NCBI GenBank assembly: GCA_964016885.1
Contig: OZ024742.1
Coordinates: 2,480,979-2,544,978, forward strand
Direction: 5' to 3'
DNA: 64,000 nucleotides
Source: Eledone cirrhosa
Lineage: Eukaryota > Mollusca > Cephalopoda > Octopoda > Eledonidae
Under the pieces are notes generated by a model. That model had not been told where the DNA came from. It searched no databases and saw only the letters and a program-made list of their open reading frames with translations. Shown piece after piece: positions 21,774 to 32,359 of this stretch (the first letter of the stretch is position 1; each line of letters opens with the position of its first letter). A program made the translations under genes and the position numbers.

Positions 21774-22492
21774 CTCATGATGTAGTGGTCAAAACACTGT
21801 ACAATGCAATCCGTAGAAAAGATAGCCCAGATAATAAACACATTAAAAGCTACAGCATGTGGAAGACATCGACGTACATAATATGAAAGAGTAGCCCCAA
21901 TAAAATGCAGACATAACAGACGAGATATTATGATATGGGAGAGGGAGAAGTAAGCATGCACAGTAGTGGAAATTAGCTGCCCAGCAGATGCCAATATATT
22001 ATCAAAGATTAGTGAAAGGGAGAATATTTATGCAGAACTGATGAGAAATCTGCAGATACTCCACCCTGATTACACCTTCAGATATATGCCTGTGATTATT
22101 GGGGCACTGGGGTATGTTAGTAACTGCCTCAATACAAATCTTGAGAAGCTAGGCTTCACAGGGACAGATAGAACACAACTAGTAAGGAAATTACAAGTAC
22201 AATCCATTAATGGAACAGTAAAAATATGTAAAACATTCCAAACATTTTGCATGTAATAACTGCATATACACATGTACAGATACAAAGCATATACACATGC
22301 ATACATACAACTCAAAACATCCACATCCACACATACAATAACATCCATATCTACACATGCAGACATACATATCTACCTAGTTGATGTTGTGTAAATTCCA
22401 ATGAGAGAGTCTTGTGTCTATGTTAGAAACCGACTCTCTCTCTATTCGTAAAACTTTGTGAAATTATAAAACCAGAAGAACATACATACATA
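21774..22492 (+). pseudogene. LINE X copy 1: 5'-truncated R4/R2-superfamily fragment (restriction-like endonuclease and 3' UTR)
   Basis: Matches 26604-27346 of the full X copy. It starts at ATGATGTAGTGG, just after the HisCys knuckle. The frame includes the restriction-like endonuclease signature (RRDIMIWERE, then VVEISCPADANILSKISERE), a PD-(D/E)xK-type nuclease in which Asp and the Glu/Pro of EISCP are the hallmarks. Compared with copy 2 it has a deletion of about 24-29 bp near 21890 and a frame break at 21947, but keeps TGC (Cys) where copy 2 has TGA. The 3' UTR (22257-22480) is almost identical to 27112-27345 and ends in a short (ACAT)n. Confidence 0.85.
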
Positions 22493-22496
22493 CATG
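22484..22496. repeat. Short (ACAT)n at the 3' end of LINE X copy 1
   Basis: Three to four ACAT units directly between the LINE 3' UTR and repeat B. Confidence 0.85.
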
Positions 22497-23098
22497 GTGG
22501 CTGCCAACTCGTTTTCGAGTACGGCCACTACTTTATATCCATGTAGGAGAACTCCTACCGATGCGCTGAACGACTGTGACTTTTTAGTCCAGCCAGCGAC
22601 TTGAAAACTCTGGTACAAACACTACACTTGTGACAATTATTGACACAGTGCTGGGCCCATGGTACCATGTGACGACAAGTGCAGAGAGATCTCCAGATAT
22701 AAAGCAATGCCTGTGCCTTGAAGCTTTTATAGTGAGCAAAGGCACTGCACAAAGCCAGTCCCACTCTCTTAACCAAGATGATATTTACCAAAAAGAAGAA
22801 CGAGTGAACATCATTGGATACCGTCAGGGTTGCAGTGTTATATCAGAGTTTTCCTTCTCCTAGAATTCTGCCTTGACAAAGGCTAAGGGGTCATCTCTCC
22901 CGGTGATTTTGGATGGCCATTGACTCTTAAGAGCTCATTTGCCCTTTGACAGGTTTTGTTTTTAGTCCTGCAGGATGTCCAAAGTCACCCTCCTCACCAA
23001 GAAACCTTGGTGGGGTTGCCAGTTTAGTCGCCAACGACCCGACCATGAGACAGGTTGTACTGGGATACATGTTACCAGTAGCACCAACTGGTGACCTG
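22497..23098 (-). repeat. Dispersed repeat B (copy 1) with a C2H2 zinc-finger-like coding remnant
   Basis: On the minus strand a 78-codon frame (22555-22791) ends with CHKCSVCTRVFKSLAGLKSH then SRSAHR. This is C-x2-C-x12-H-x4-H, a good C2H2 finger, followed by a stop and then GGCCGTACTCGAAAACGAGT running into ATGT repeats. Copy 2 at 28632-29080 keeps the finger pattern. Such a finger at the very end of a frame is seen in some non-LTR element ORFs, so I suspect the 3' end of an unidentified LINE; it could also be an exon fragment duplicated with the neighbouring elements. The 22950-23098 part is missing from copy 2. Confidence 0.55.
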
Positions 23099-23102
23099 CC
23101 AT

Positions 23103-23239
23103 ATATATATATATACATACATACATACATTCATACATACATACATACACATACATACATACATATACATACACATTTACATATACATACATACATACAT
23201 ATACACACATACATATATACATATACATACATACATACA

Positions 23240-23267
<28 letters not shown>
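23103..23267. repeat. (ACAT)n array upstream of LINE X copy 2
   Basis: About 165 bp of ACAT with ACAC/ATAC variants, directly abutting the 5' UTR of LINE X. Frames across it are low complexity. Confidence 0.95.
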
Positions 23268-23270
<3 letters not shown>

Positions 23271-23487
23271 TCCATCATTCAACGCGATCAGTCGCATATT
23301 TTGGCGTGGGAGACTATTTATTAAATTTAAGATGAATACTATCTCCGACAGTAATGCCACAACTACAGCCAGGTTGAATAACTGGTTATTCTTCTAACTA
23401 TCCCTTCTGAAGACACCTTTTATTCGAATTCGTAGAGATATCCGACTAAATACATAATTCATTTTACAAGGATTTGCTACAAACAGC

Positions 23488-24458
23488 ATGGCTGAACACA
23501 ACATCAACAAGAAAATTAAGGAAGTATCGAAGACAAATAACAAAGAAGGTAATCAAACTTTATTCAGTTGTAGCTACAGAAGAAACCGACATTATAAATC
23601 GCATTTCTCTTGGAGTTGCGATCTTAATAATGATTTATTTAATTGTTATAAAATGGCAAAAAACAATCCCCCCATTGGCTATATGAATAGAATGAAGCTA
23701 CACTGGGACGAAATGCACCCAGAGCTAAATTATTTCACAGCGAAACAATTACGCCAACAAGCGACGTTTGTTGAACGTAAACATAAGATAAATATTATTA
23801 ATTGTAAGTCCCCCACAACAAACATGGAATCAACAACACGTGCTACAGATCGCCATGCTACTAGACTTCCTAGCAGCCAGGTCGAACAGCGCCTTGAAAC
23901 AACTATGCCTGTACCATCTAAGTCTACCTCGAATGCTGGGGAAAACACTATCGATAATAATAATAATCGAAGAAATATAATAATAATCGAATAAATGTGA
24001 CACCACGTATACCATCCGAGTCTACCTCGACTGTTGTGGAAAATACTATCGATAATGATAATCAAAGGTATAAACAATTGAAAATTTCCCTCAACGAAAT
24101 CTTCCAGAGAGAAATTAGCTGAACGTGTTAAAATGACAATGGTGAATAAAAAACCAAATAATGAAATACTACGTGTTATTGGCGAAATAGCGGATGAATA
24201 TTTACGACGGATAAAAACCCAACATTTTAGCAAATCAACGCCTGTTTATATGCCTTAGCAATGACAGTGAAGCATTATCTTGGTGATAGCAGAGATATTA
24301 ACAAGAACAAAACACCACCAAAAATACCATCATATATAACTAAAATAGAAAAAAAGAGTGCTGACCTACGAAAAAACATAGGACATGTGATAATGCTCCT
24401 TACATGCAAACAAACACACAAAAAACCTCACTCCTCACCAACAAAGAGTGAAAAATAA
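23488..24458 (+). pseudogene. LINE X ORF, N-terminal third
   Basis: The first frame (23488-23994) starts at an ATG close to the 5' end. Residues about 65-100 read GYMNRMKLHWDEMHPELNYF then TAKQLRQQATFVERKH, a helical motif (GYM.RM...W.E.HPE......LR.QA...E) found near the N-terminus of R4/NeSL-type LINE proteins and thought to bind nucleic acid. A low-complexity Asn/Ile tail runs into a stop at 23992. The homologous frame resumes in pieces (24060-24240, then 24261-24458 with KIPSYITKIEKKSADLRKNI), so at least two frameshifts occur. It ends in a stop 2 bp past SPTKSEK and overlaps the next open segment by frame change. Confidence 0.7.
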
Positions 24459-25845
24459 AATAGAGACGATGTTTGGTAACAGTAGAACCAGAACTCTCCA
24501 ATATAAGCTGATCACCCTCAAACAAGAATTGAGAGCTGTTAGCGAAAAACGCCGATACCTGAAGAAGGTAGATGAGAGAAAAATGCTTAATAAAAGATTC
24601 AGACGTAACCAAACATCAGTCTATAGAGATATGAAGGGCAAAATAATAAGTGTCACTGAGGCCCCATCCCAGAAAGACATAGATTCCTTTTGGAGCAAAA
24701 TATGGGATGAAAAGAAGAATTTCAACCAAGATACAGTGTGGCTAAGAGAAATCCGAAAGAACTATTGCTCCTACACTACAACAAAAATATACGAAATAAG
24801 TGAGGGTACCCTTGAGACTGTGATAGGAAAACTCCAAGATAAGAAAACACCAGGAAGAGACATGATTGTCGGCTACTGGTACAAAAAACTAATATTCTAT
24901 CGGAGGTATCTTACTGACCTCTACCAACAAGTTCTTAAGGGAGATACACTTATACCAGAATAGTTGACATTAGCACAAACGTTACTGGTCCCCAAGAACA
25001 AAGACACCCACTTGGCAAAAAACTACCGACCCATTGCATGCCAGAACCTGATGTATAAGATGTATACAGCCTGCCTCAACCTATTCCTCCAAGATCAATG
25101 TGAAAATAATAACATCATCACAGATGAAGAAGCAGCTGGAAAGAAAAGGGTTTGGGGATGTGCTGAACAACTCCTAATCAACAAAACTGCGATGTCGGAG
25201 GTGCGACAACTTAGGAGGAATATGACTACAGTCTGGCTGGACTACAAGAAAGCTTTCGATTCTGTTCCCCACTCTTGGATGATAGAGGCCCTCCAACTTG
25301 CTAAAGTCCCAGACATTATTGTCAGAGCCATAGAGAGGCTGTCTTCTTTTTGGGCTACTATCCTAAGGTTAAAGACAGAGAGGGAGGACTCTATTTTCAC
25401 TGGTAAAATAAAATATTGCAGGGGTATATTTCAAGGGGACAGTCTCTCTGTGATATTGTTCATCTTGTCATTAAACCCCTTGTCCTTTCTGCTCAAGAAA
25501 TGTGAGAGATACATCATTGGCTCACAGGAGGACAGAAATACGAACCTAACCCATAACATCTTTGTGGACGATCTGAAACTTTATGCCAAGAACATGGATG
25601 GGATGAAGAAAAATCTTGACCTGGTTACAACGTTCTCAAAGGATATAGGAATGGAGTTTGGCCAAGATAAATGCTCATACATGACTGTAAAGCGGGGAAA
25701 AACAACAACCCAATCTAGCAACATTGTCATCAATGGTCTAACTGTTTCACCGATATCTGATGAGGACTGCTACAGATACCTGGGGATAGATGAGAACATA
25801 TCCTATAATGGTATCTGTAATAAAGAACGCGTAACCAGGGAATGA
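24448..25845 (+). pseudogene. LINE X ORF, reverse transcriptase
   Basis: 24448-24963 carries the region before the fingers (LQDKKTPGRDMIVGYWYKKL, the 'GxD...YWYK' RT0/1 block) and stops at TAG 24961, where a Trp codon is expected. 24964-25845 continues in the same frame: LVPKNKDTHLAKNYRPIACQ (RT2), VWLDYKKAFDSVPHSWM (motif A, catalytic Asp in LDYKKAFD), GIFQGDSLSVILFILSLNPL (motif B), NIFVDDLKLYAKN (motif C, both catalytic Asp present), FGQDKCSYMTVKRG (motif D) and YRYLGIDENI (motif E). TGA at 25843 ends this stretch. All catalytic residues are intact; only stop codons disable it. Confidence 0.9.
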
Positions 25846-27111
25846 TACACCCGATTAAGAAATATCTGGTCATCGGAACTCTCTGCGCAAAACAAAACAG
25901 TGGCTCACAATGTGTTTGCTGTGCCTGTCCTAACACCAACGTTTGTAATACTCAATTGGACGATAGACGAAATCCGAGCAGTTGATGTTGGAACTCGAAA
26001 GATACTGAACAACACCGGAAACTTCCGCATCAACAGTGACATAGACCGCCTTTACTTGAAAGGTAAGCAGGGAGGCAGTGGCCTAACATCAGTCCAGACA
26101 ACATTTGAATGTCGCATTATATCTCTCCGACAACATCTACGAACCTCGAAGCGTAGGAGCCCGCTTCTCGAGCAAGTCTATCTGCATGAAACAGATAAGA
26201 TCATGAGAGTTGGGAAGGAACTCCTTGAGAGATATTCCCTGTGTGATAATCAAAAACTCACACCCAGGGATGTCTCTCAGCAGTATCGCAGTGAATCCAT
26301 GGATGAAAAACTGCATGCCTATCAGCAAAACATCATGCATGGATATGTTGCCAGGAAGCTCCAGAGTGAGAGTAATATAGATAAGGAAAGTAGTCTATCT
26401 TGGACCAACTACCGCTATATTGGCTCCCACTTTGAAGGATACGCTTTTGCAATCCAAGAACAGGAGATTAGCAAAAGAGATAGGGTTGCAGGCAAAACAC
26501 CTAGATGTGATAACAAGTGCAGACTCTGCAGAACTAACATCGAGGATATCACCCATGTCATCAGCAGCTGCCCAAAGATGTCATCGCGGTACTATCTACC
26601 TATGAGGCATGATGTAGTGGCCAAAACAATGCACAATGCAGTTCGTAAAAAAGATAGCCCCGATAATAAACACATTAAAAGCTACAACAATGTGGAAGAC
26701 ATCCATGTACATAATATGAAAGAGTACTGGTGGAATGTTACAGTAAAAACCCCAATAAAATGCAGGCATAACAGACCAGATATTATGATATGGGATAGGG
26801 AGAAGAAAGCATGAACAGTAGTGGAAGTTAGTTGCCCAGCAGATGCCAATATAATATCAAAGATTAGTGAAAAGGAGAATATTTATGCAGAACTGATGAG
26901 AAATCTGCAGATACTCCACCCTGATTACACCTTCAGATTGATGCCTGTGATTATTGGGGCACTGAGGTTTGTTAGTAACTGCCTCAATACAAATCTTGAG
27001 AAGCTAGGTTTCACAGGAACAGAAAGAACACAACTAGTTAGGAAATTACAAGTACAATCCATTAATGGAACAGTAAAAATATGTAAAACATTCCAAACAT
27101 TTTGCATGTAA
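25846..27111 (+). pseudogene. LINE X ORF, thumb, CCHC knuckle and restriction-like endonuclease
   Basis: In frame with the RT after the TGA: LRNIWSSELSAQNK and HNVFAVPVLTPTFVILNW (thumb), GNFRINSDIDRLYL, then the knuckle CRLCRTNIEDITHVISSC (C-x2-C-x8-H-x4-C). Next comes KEYWWNVTVKTPIKCRHNRP leading to RPDIMIWDREKKA, a TGA at 26812, then VVEVSCPADANIISKISEKE, the PD-(D/E)xK endonuclease core. The ORF ends at FQTFCM followed by TAA (27109). The TGA replaces a Cys codon (TGC in copy 1, TGT in LINE Y), so it is a recent single-base change. Confidence 0.9.
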
Positions 27112-27346
27112 TAACTGCATATACACATGTACAGATACAAAGCATATACACATGCATACATACAACTCAAAACATCCACATCCACACATACAATAACATC
27201 CATATCTACACATGCATGCATGCAGACATACATACATATCTACCTAGTTGATGTTGTGTAAATTCCAATGAGAGAGTCTTGTGTCTATGTCAGAAACCGA
27301 CCCTCTCTCTATTGGTAAAACTTTGTGAAATTATAAAACCAGAAGA
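27112..27346 (+). other. LINE X 3' UTR
   Basis: Nearly identical to 22257-22483. It includes ACATCCACATCCACACATAC, GTTGATGTTGTGTAAATTCC and GTGAAATTATAAAACCAGAA immediately before (ACAT)n. This is the likely RNA region recognised by the LINE's own RT during target-primed reverse transcription. Confidence 0.7.
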
Positions 27347-27408
27347 ACATACATACATACATACATACATACATACATACATACATACATACATACATAC
27401 ATACAGAC
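27347..27408. repeat. (ACAT)n at the 3' end of LINE X copy 2
   Basis: About 15 perfect ACAT units between LINE X and the 5'-truncated LINE Y copy 1. Confidence 0.95.
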
Positions 27409-27414
27409 AGAGAA

Positions 27415-28308
27415 ATCAGAAGATCATATTCAATGTTCAAACAAGATTAAAAAAATTGACCAATTTACAGAAAAAGTTGTGCATTGAGACGTAAAACACA
27501 GATCAGAGAGGGGATAAACCACTCAAAAAGCCTGGCATAGAGTTCCGACAAGTTTATGACATCACACCTTGAGGGATATCTCTATGCAATACAGGAACAA
27601 GAACTCCCTACCAAATATCTGCTGCACAAAAGAGGAGGGCCATCAGCTGACAATAAATGTAGGCTATGTAAAACAAAGATCGAGAATGTAAGCCACATTG
27701 TTGCCAGCTGCGAAAGAATGTCATCTCGCTACTACCTCCCCATGAGACACGATGGGATAGCTAGAACCATCTGGAACGCACTTCGGAAAACAAAATTAAC
27801 AACAAACGAGGAAGAATATATTGAGACAGATGGCACTAAGGAATACTGGTGGAACCTGAAAATAAAAACTGCCACCAAATTAAAGCACAACCGGCCTGAT
27901 ATTGTTGTTTGGGACCACACATTGAAAACGTGTTCTGTTGTGGAGATCAGCTGCCCACTTGTGGTAAACGTTGTCAGAAAAATACAGGACAAGGAGGACA
28001 TCTATGGACCATTGATGACGAGTTTACAAATCCAGTATCTAAGATACACCTTTAGCTTCATACCCATCATTATTGGAGCTACGGGTTATATAACAATCCG
28101 CTTCGACCAAAGTATGACTGAACTTGGATTTGCGGACAAAAAGCGCAGCTCCCTAATTCATAGTCTACAAATGGCTGCGATAGCTAGCACCTTCAAAATT
28201 TGCAAAACATTCTTGCGATTCAAGGGATGACAATTTCTTTTCTTTTACAACCTTACCACCAAGAAGGTGGCCGGTCAAAAAAAATATACTCGAAATTAAG
28301 AGAAAGAG
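27415..28308 (+). pseudogene. LINE Y copy 1: 5'-truncated R4-like element, knuckle and endonuclease
   Basis: 27415-27555 matches 30193-30345 of copy 2 with small deletions. The 224-codon open frame 27556-28230 is a well-preserved C-terminus: CRLCKTKIENVSHIVASC knuckle, RYYLPMRHDGIARTIWNALR, EYWWNLKIKTATKLKHNRPD, IVVWDHTLKTCSVVEISCPL (endonuclease core intact), ending CKTFLRFKG and TGA. Amino acids are about 60-65% identical by eye to LINE X, so Y is a separate subfamily. 3' UTR 28231-28308 runs into (ACAT)n. Confidence 0.85.
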
Positions 28309-28403
28309 ATAACATACATATATACATATACATACATATATATACACATACATACATACACACATACATATACATACATACATACATATACATAGATGTA
28401 TAC

Positions 28404-28444
<41 letters not shown>

Positions 28445-28515
28445 CACACATATACATACATACATACACATACATACACATACATACATATACACATAGA
28501 CATATACATACACAC

Positions 28516-28568
<53 letters not shown>

Positions 28569-28631
28569 CACATACATATACATACATACATACATACATA
28601 CATACATACATACATACATACATACATACAT
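28309..28631. repeat. Long (ACAT)/(ATAC) array between LINE Y copy 1 and repeat B
   Basis: About 320 bp of ACAT, ATATAC and ACAC variants ending in pure ACAT. All overlapping frames (up to 152 codons of Tyr/Met/Val/Cys) are spurious. Confidence 0.95.
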
Positions 28632-29080
28632 CGTGGCTGCCAACTCGTTTTCGAGTACGGCCACTACTTTATATCCATCTAGGAGAACACCTACCGATGC
28701 GCTGAACAAGTGTGACTTTTTAGTCCAGCCAGCGACTTGAAAACTCTGGTACAAACACTACACTTGTGACAATTATTGACACATAGTGCTGGGCCCATGG
28801 TACCATGTGACGACAAGTGCAGAGAGATCTCCAGATATAAAGCAATGCCTGTGCCGTGAAGCTTTTATAGTGAGCAAAGGCACTGCACAAAGCCAGTCCC
28901 ACTATCTTAACCAAGATGATATTTACCAAAAAGAAGAACAAGTCAACACCATTGGATACCATCAGGGTTGCAGGTGTTATATCAGAGTTTTCCTTCTCCT
29001 AGAATTCTGCCTTGACAAAGGCGAAGGGGTCATCTCTCCCGGTGATTTTGGATGGACATTGACTCTTAAGAGCTCCTTTA
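28632..29080 (-). repeat. Dispersed repeat B (copy 2)
   Basis: About 96% identical by eye to 22497-22945, same orientation. The finger region reads CHKCSVCTRVFKSLAGLKSH then TCSAHR. A 2-bp insertion relative to copy 1 (GACACATAGTGC versus GACACAGTGC at about 28782) puts the finger out of frame with the upstream part, so this copy is broken. Confidence 0.6.
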
Positions 29081-29106
29081 CATACATACATATATACATG
29101 CATAGA
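29081..29106. repeat. Short (ACAT)n at the 5' junction of LINE Y copy 2
   Basis: ACATACATACATATATACATGC between repeat B and the first recognisable RT codons of LINE Y. Confidence 0.8.
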
Positions 29107-30527
29107 TCACCTACTAACTAACAAAATGATTCAGGAAAAACAACAAAGAATCGCAGAAACATGACTGTGGTGTAGCTGGACTATCAAAAAGCATTTGATA
29201 GTGTACCTCATGAGTGGATTATTTAGGCTTTACAGTTAGCTAAAGTCCCACAACCATTGGTAGCTGCTGTTGAACGCCTGACCAAGAAATGGTACACCAA
29301 TTTGATCCTTAGAGGTGAGAAGGATCAAGTTAAGACTGATAAGATACATTACCAGAAGGGCATCTATCAGGGTGATAGCTTGTCAGTGCTACTCTTCGTT
29401 CTCTCACTGAATCCACTATCTTACCTACTCAGGAAACAAGGTAGACAAAGAAGTGGGCCCAGAAGTATCTCCCATCTTTTCTTTGTTGACGACCTGAAGT
29501 TGTATGGGTCAAATATCAATGACATCAAGAAACAATTGGACCTCATTACACAATTTTCAACCGACATCAAAATGAAATTTGGTGAGTCCAAGTGTGCATA
29601 TTTGGCAGTAAAACGTGGAAGAGCTGTGCACTCCGCTAGAAATCTAGAGATGAACGGCCTGACAATACAACCTCTACAGTCAGGTGACAACTACAGATAT
29701 CTTGGACAGGATGAGAATGTCAGATATGATGGACCCATAAATAAGGAGAGAACCAGAACTGAATACCCCAGAAGAGTAAAGAAAATATGGTCATCAGAAC
29801 TGTCAGCGTACAACAAATACATTGCCCACAATACTTATGCTGTGCCAATTCTAACGCCAACATTTGGCCTGCTGAACTGGTCAATGCAAGAACTAAGTGA
29901 GATGGATGTTAGAACTCGAAAACTTCTCAGTGTTACTGGGAACTTTAACATCAATGGTGATGTGGATAGGCTATACTTCTCACGCAAGGAAGGTGGCCGG
30001 GGTCTAAAATCAATATTAACAACATATGAGACCGGATAGTAACACTGAAGCAACACCTTCAACAGCGGAAAAAGGTTGGCAACCATCTTGCCCAGGTTTA
30101 TGAGCATGAAAAAAAAAATATCATTAGAATAGCGACTGATCTGGAGGAGAGATATGGAATAAAGCCTGATATAAATCTCTCACCCAGAGAAATTGGAAGA
30201 TCCTATTCAATGTTAAAACAAGATAAAAAAATTGACCAATTTACAGAAAAAGTTGTGCATGGATACTTGAGACGTAAAACACAGACCATAGAGGGGATAA
30301 ACCACTCAAAAAGCCTGGCATGGAGTTACGACAAGTTTATGACATCACACCTTGAGGGATATCTCTATGCAATACAGGAACAAGAACTCTCTACCAAATA
30401 TCTGCTGCACAAAAGAGGAGGGCCAGCAGCTGACAATAAATGTAGGCTATGTAAAACAAAGATCGAGGATGTAAGCCACATTGTTGCCAGCTGCGAAAGA
30501 ATGTCATCTCGAAATTAAGAGAAAGAG
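29107..30527 (+). pseudogene. LINE Y copy 2: R4-like RT to knuckle, with the endonuclease deleted
   Basis: Begins within the RT (LLTNKMIQE, matching LLINKTAMSE of X). It has TAG for Trp in motif A (V*LDYQKAFDSVPHEW) and a second TAG at about 29225. From 29257 a 260-codon frame holds motif B (GIYQGDSLSVLLFVLSLNPL), motif C (FFVDDLKLYGSN, both Asp present), motif D (FGESKCAYLAVKRG) and the thumb. A frameshift at about 30035 is followed by 30210-30518 with the C-x2-C-x8-H-x4-C knuckle. The reading then jumps from ATGTCATCTCG straight to AAATTAAGAGAAAGAGAT, the terminal 3' UTR, so the endonuclease is missing. Confidence 0.85.
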
Positions 30528-30562
30528 ATAATACATACATACATACATATACATACATACAA
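30528..30562. repeat. (ACAT)n tail of LINE Y copy 2
   Basis: ACAT units with one ATAC variant, directly after the shared 3' UTR end. Confidence 0.9.
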
Positions 30563-30719
30563 TGTATCCAACACAATTCATTTTCAACTGACGAGATCAG
30601 TGTTAGTCGATCATGGCTACACAATCGATCTATCTCTTATTGAAACGTGTCGTGATTAAAATGATTGGAAATTTATACCATGCCTTTGGATCTTTATTTA
30701 TATATATATATATATATAC
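30563..30719. other. Unassigned spacer with (TA)n
   Basis: Unique-looking 130 bp followed by a short (TA)n before a MITE. Confidence 0.4.
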
Positions 30720-31019
30720 AAAATAATTAAGTCAAATATTTAAAATTTGGCTTCGTTTATTAAAGATGTACTGCTATATATATTTTGGTGACAGCCATCA
30801 TATGATTCCAGTTCCTCAGAGAAATAACAACCTAACCAGGAGCTGGACATATCGGAGTCTTGACGGAGTAAAACACTTCAACATGTGTACCTGTCTCTAC
30901 CACACCAATTCGGACTGCCTGAAGAGGTCACAGCCAATGATGGCTGTCACCGAAATATATATAGCAGTACATCTTTAATAAACGAAGTCAAAATTTAAAT
31001 ATTTGACTTAATTATTTTA
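30720..31019. mobile_element. MITE family N (copy 1), 300 bp with about 80-bp TIRs
   Basis: The left end AAAATAATTAAGTCAAATAT continues to GGTGACAGCCATC (about 30800). The right arm from GATGGCTGTCACC (30940) to GACTTAATTATTTT is its complement. The central 140 bp has no ORF of note. A copy lacking the left arm lies at 39608-39832. Confidence 0.85.
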
Positions 31020-31113
31020 CATTACTCCGGAGTAAGTAAACCAACCTGCGTACTTCGTCGAGTGCTCCAATTTGCATACTGAGGTGTCGGTAAACAACCA
31101 ATATATAATCAAA

Positions 31114-31172
<59 letters not shown>

Positions 31173-31197
31173 CATGCATATATATATATATATATAC

Positions 31198-31237
<40 letters not shown>
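31020..31237. other. Unassigned DNA and (TA)n
   Basis: About 100 bp unrecognised, then long (TA)n with ATACATACATGC interruptions (about 31119-31237). Confidence 0.6.
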
Positions 31238-31238
<1 letters not shown>

Positions 31239-31884
31239 GAAAAGATGAATATAAAATGAAAGTGCTTTTATAAAGGAATTTATTAGGTATTGACATATGT
31301 TTCTGTAACAGACGGAATACCTATGTATCGCTGCTTGCGTAATCATATAATGTTAGCAAGTATTCGATAGCAAATGTATAATCAGTTGTCACTTCTTCAC
31401 AGATATTGGATACATTGGAAAAAATCAGAAAAATTGAAGTATTTATATTAGTTGTAAGAAAGGAAGAGGAGAGGGGATAGTATATGACAGATGGCAATTC
31501 AATTTACTGATAAACAAGTATCTAAAAGGTTTCTAATGAGAATACAATGAGTTTATGGTTTATTTTATCTAAATAAGAATTTTTGGGAGTGCCTATTTTA
31601 ATCTATACTTGACCAATTGAACAATGGACAGGGCTGGTCGTTTGGTGTAGTAGTATTAATAGATATAAAGTGTCAATTAAGGAAGAGGGAGGTTTTCACT
31701 GCTACTGAATAATAACAATGCTGGTAGCCTGCTGGTATATGCATTAGAGAATTGAATTAAGAAATCTCATTTTATCTATAGCAGTTTATATTAAATGGTA
31801 AAGAATAGAAGAGTTGATAGAATTAAGACTAATAGAGAATGTTAATATGTATTTTGACAATCAAACGGAGATGGAGACAGGCGT

Positions 31885-32295
31885 TCAATCCTGGTAGTGT
31901 TTGTAATATGAAAATGTAGATTTCAAGCGATGGTTACAGTATAACGATCGCTCTAATCTGTTATTTAATAAAATATTTTTTGATTTCATAATACAAAATA
32001 ATTTCATATTACACAATTTACAAAATTCCTGTCCATGGGTATATGCAGGGGCAGTTGCTATTATATCCCATTTTAGGTTAAATTGTTGGTTATTTTCCCG
32101 CAGCTGCCAAGCCTTGTCTGCGAATGTTGTTACATAACGCTGGTTTTCATGTTTTATTGAGTAACGATGTCTATAAAGGGGAGATTTGAAGGAGGTAGCT
32201 GTAGACCCCACATAGTACCACTTCTGGCTATCCGATTCGATAGTACATTTGTATATGATGTTGCGTTCAAGACACTGATTGTTCAACGGACACAT
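31885..32295 (-). pseudogene. PLE-A GIY-YIG endonuclease domain (minus arm)
   Basis: 137 codons. It starts in the Cys cluster (CPLNNQCLERNIIYKC), then WYYVGSTATSFKS and RHRYSIKHENQRY, the GIY-YIG core in which the YVG motif, the following Arg and His residues and a later acidic residue form the nuclease site. Next is TTFADKAWQLRENNQQFNLK, FCKLCNMKLFCIM, and it ends NHRLKSTFSYYKHYQD. The usual catalytic Glu in the LC..E motif is Lys/Leu here (NMKLF), and LYRHRYS is slightly altered, so this copy is probably inactive. The RT lies upstream on the minus strand across a frame-shifted connector. Confidence 0.85.
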
Positions 32296-32359
32296 TCATG
32301 GTTGGACACAGTTACAGTTATAATTTTGCCTTGTTGTATTGGCATGGGTTGATGAGGTT

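Larger units (their letters stand above)
23268..27346 (+). mobile_element. LINE X copy 2: near-full-length R4-like (R2-superfamily) non-LTR retrotransposon
   Basis: A 4.08-kb unit: 5' UTR (23268-23487), one long ORF region broken by three in-frame stops and several frameshifts (23488-27111), 3' UTR (27112-27346). Order: N-terminal DNA-binding-like module, RT, CCHC-type knuckle, restriction-like endonuclease. The IFVDDLKLYAKN RT box with DIGMEFGQDKC nearby is what I expect of the R4/Dong clade rather than R2 itself. (ACAT)n lies on both sides, so the element appears to sit inside an (ACAT)n array. Dead as written, but damage is light. Confidence 0.85.

Noticed and set aside
23730..24233. 167-codon minus-strand frame
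   Set aside because: Lies antisense to the LINE X N-terminal ORF, which has homologous features; no family pattern on the minus strand.
28165..28760. Long Tyr/Met/Val/Cys and His/Ile/Thr frames
   Set aside because: Translations of (ACAT)n/(ATGT)n arrays; all three frames are open because the repeat lacks stops.
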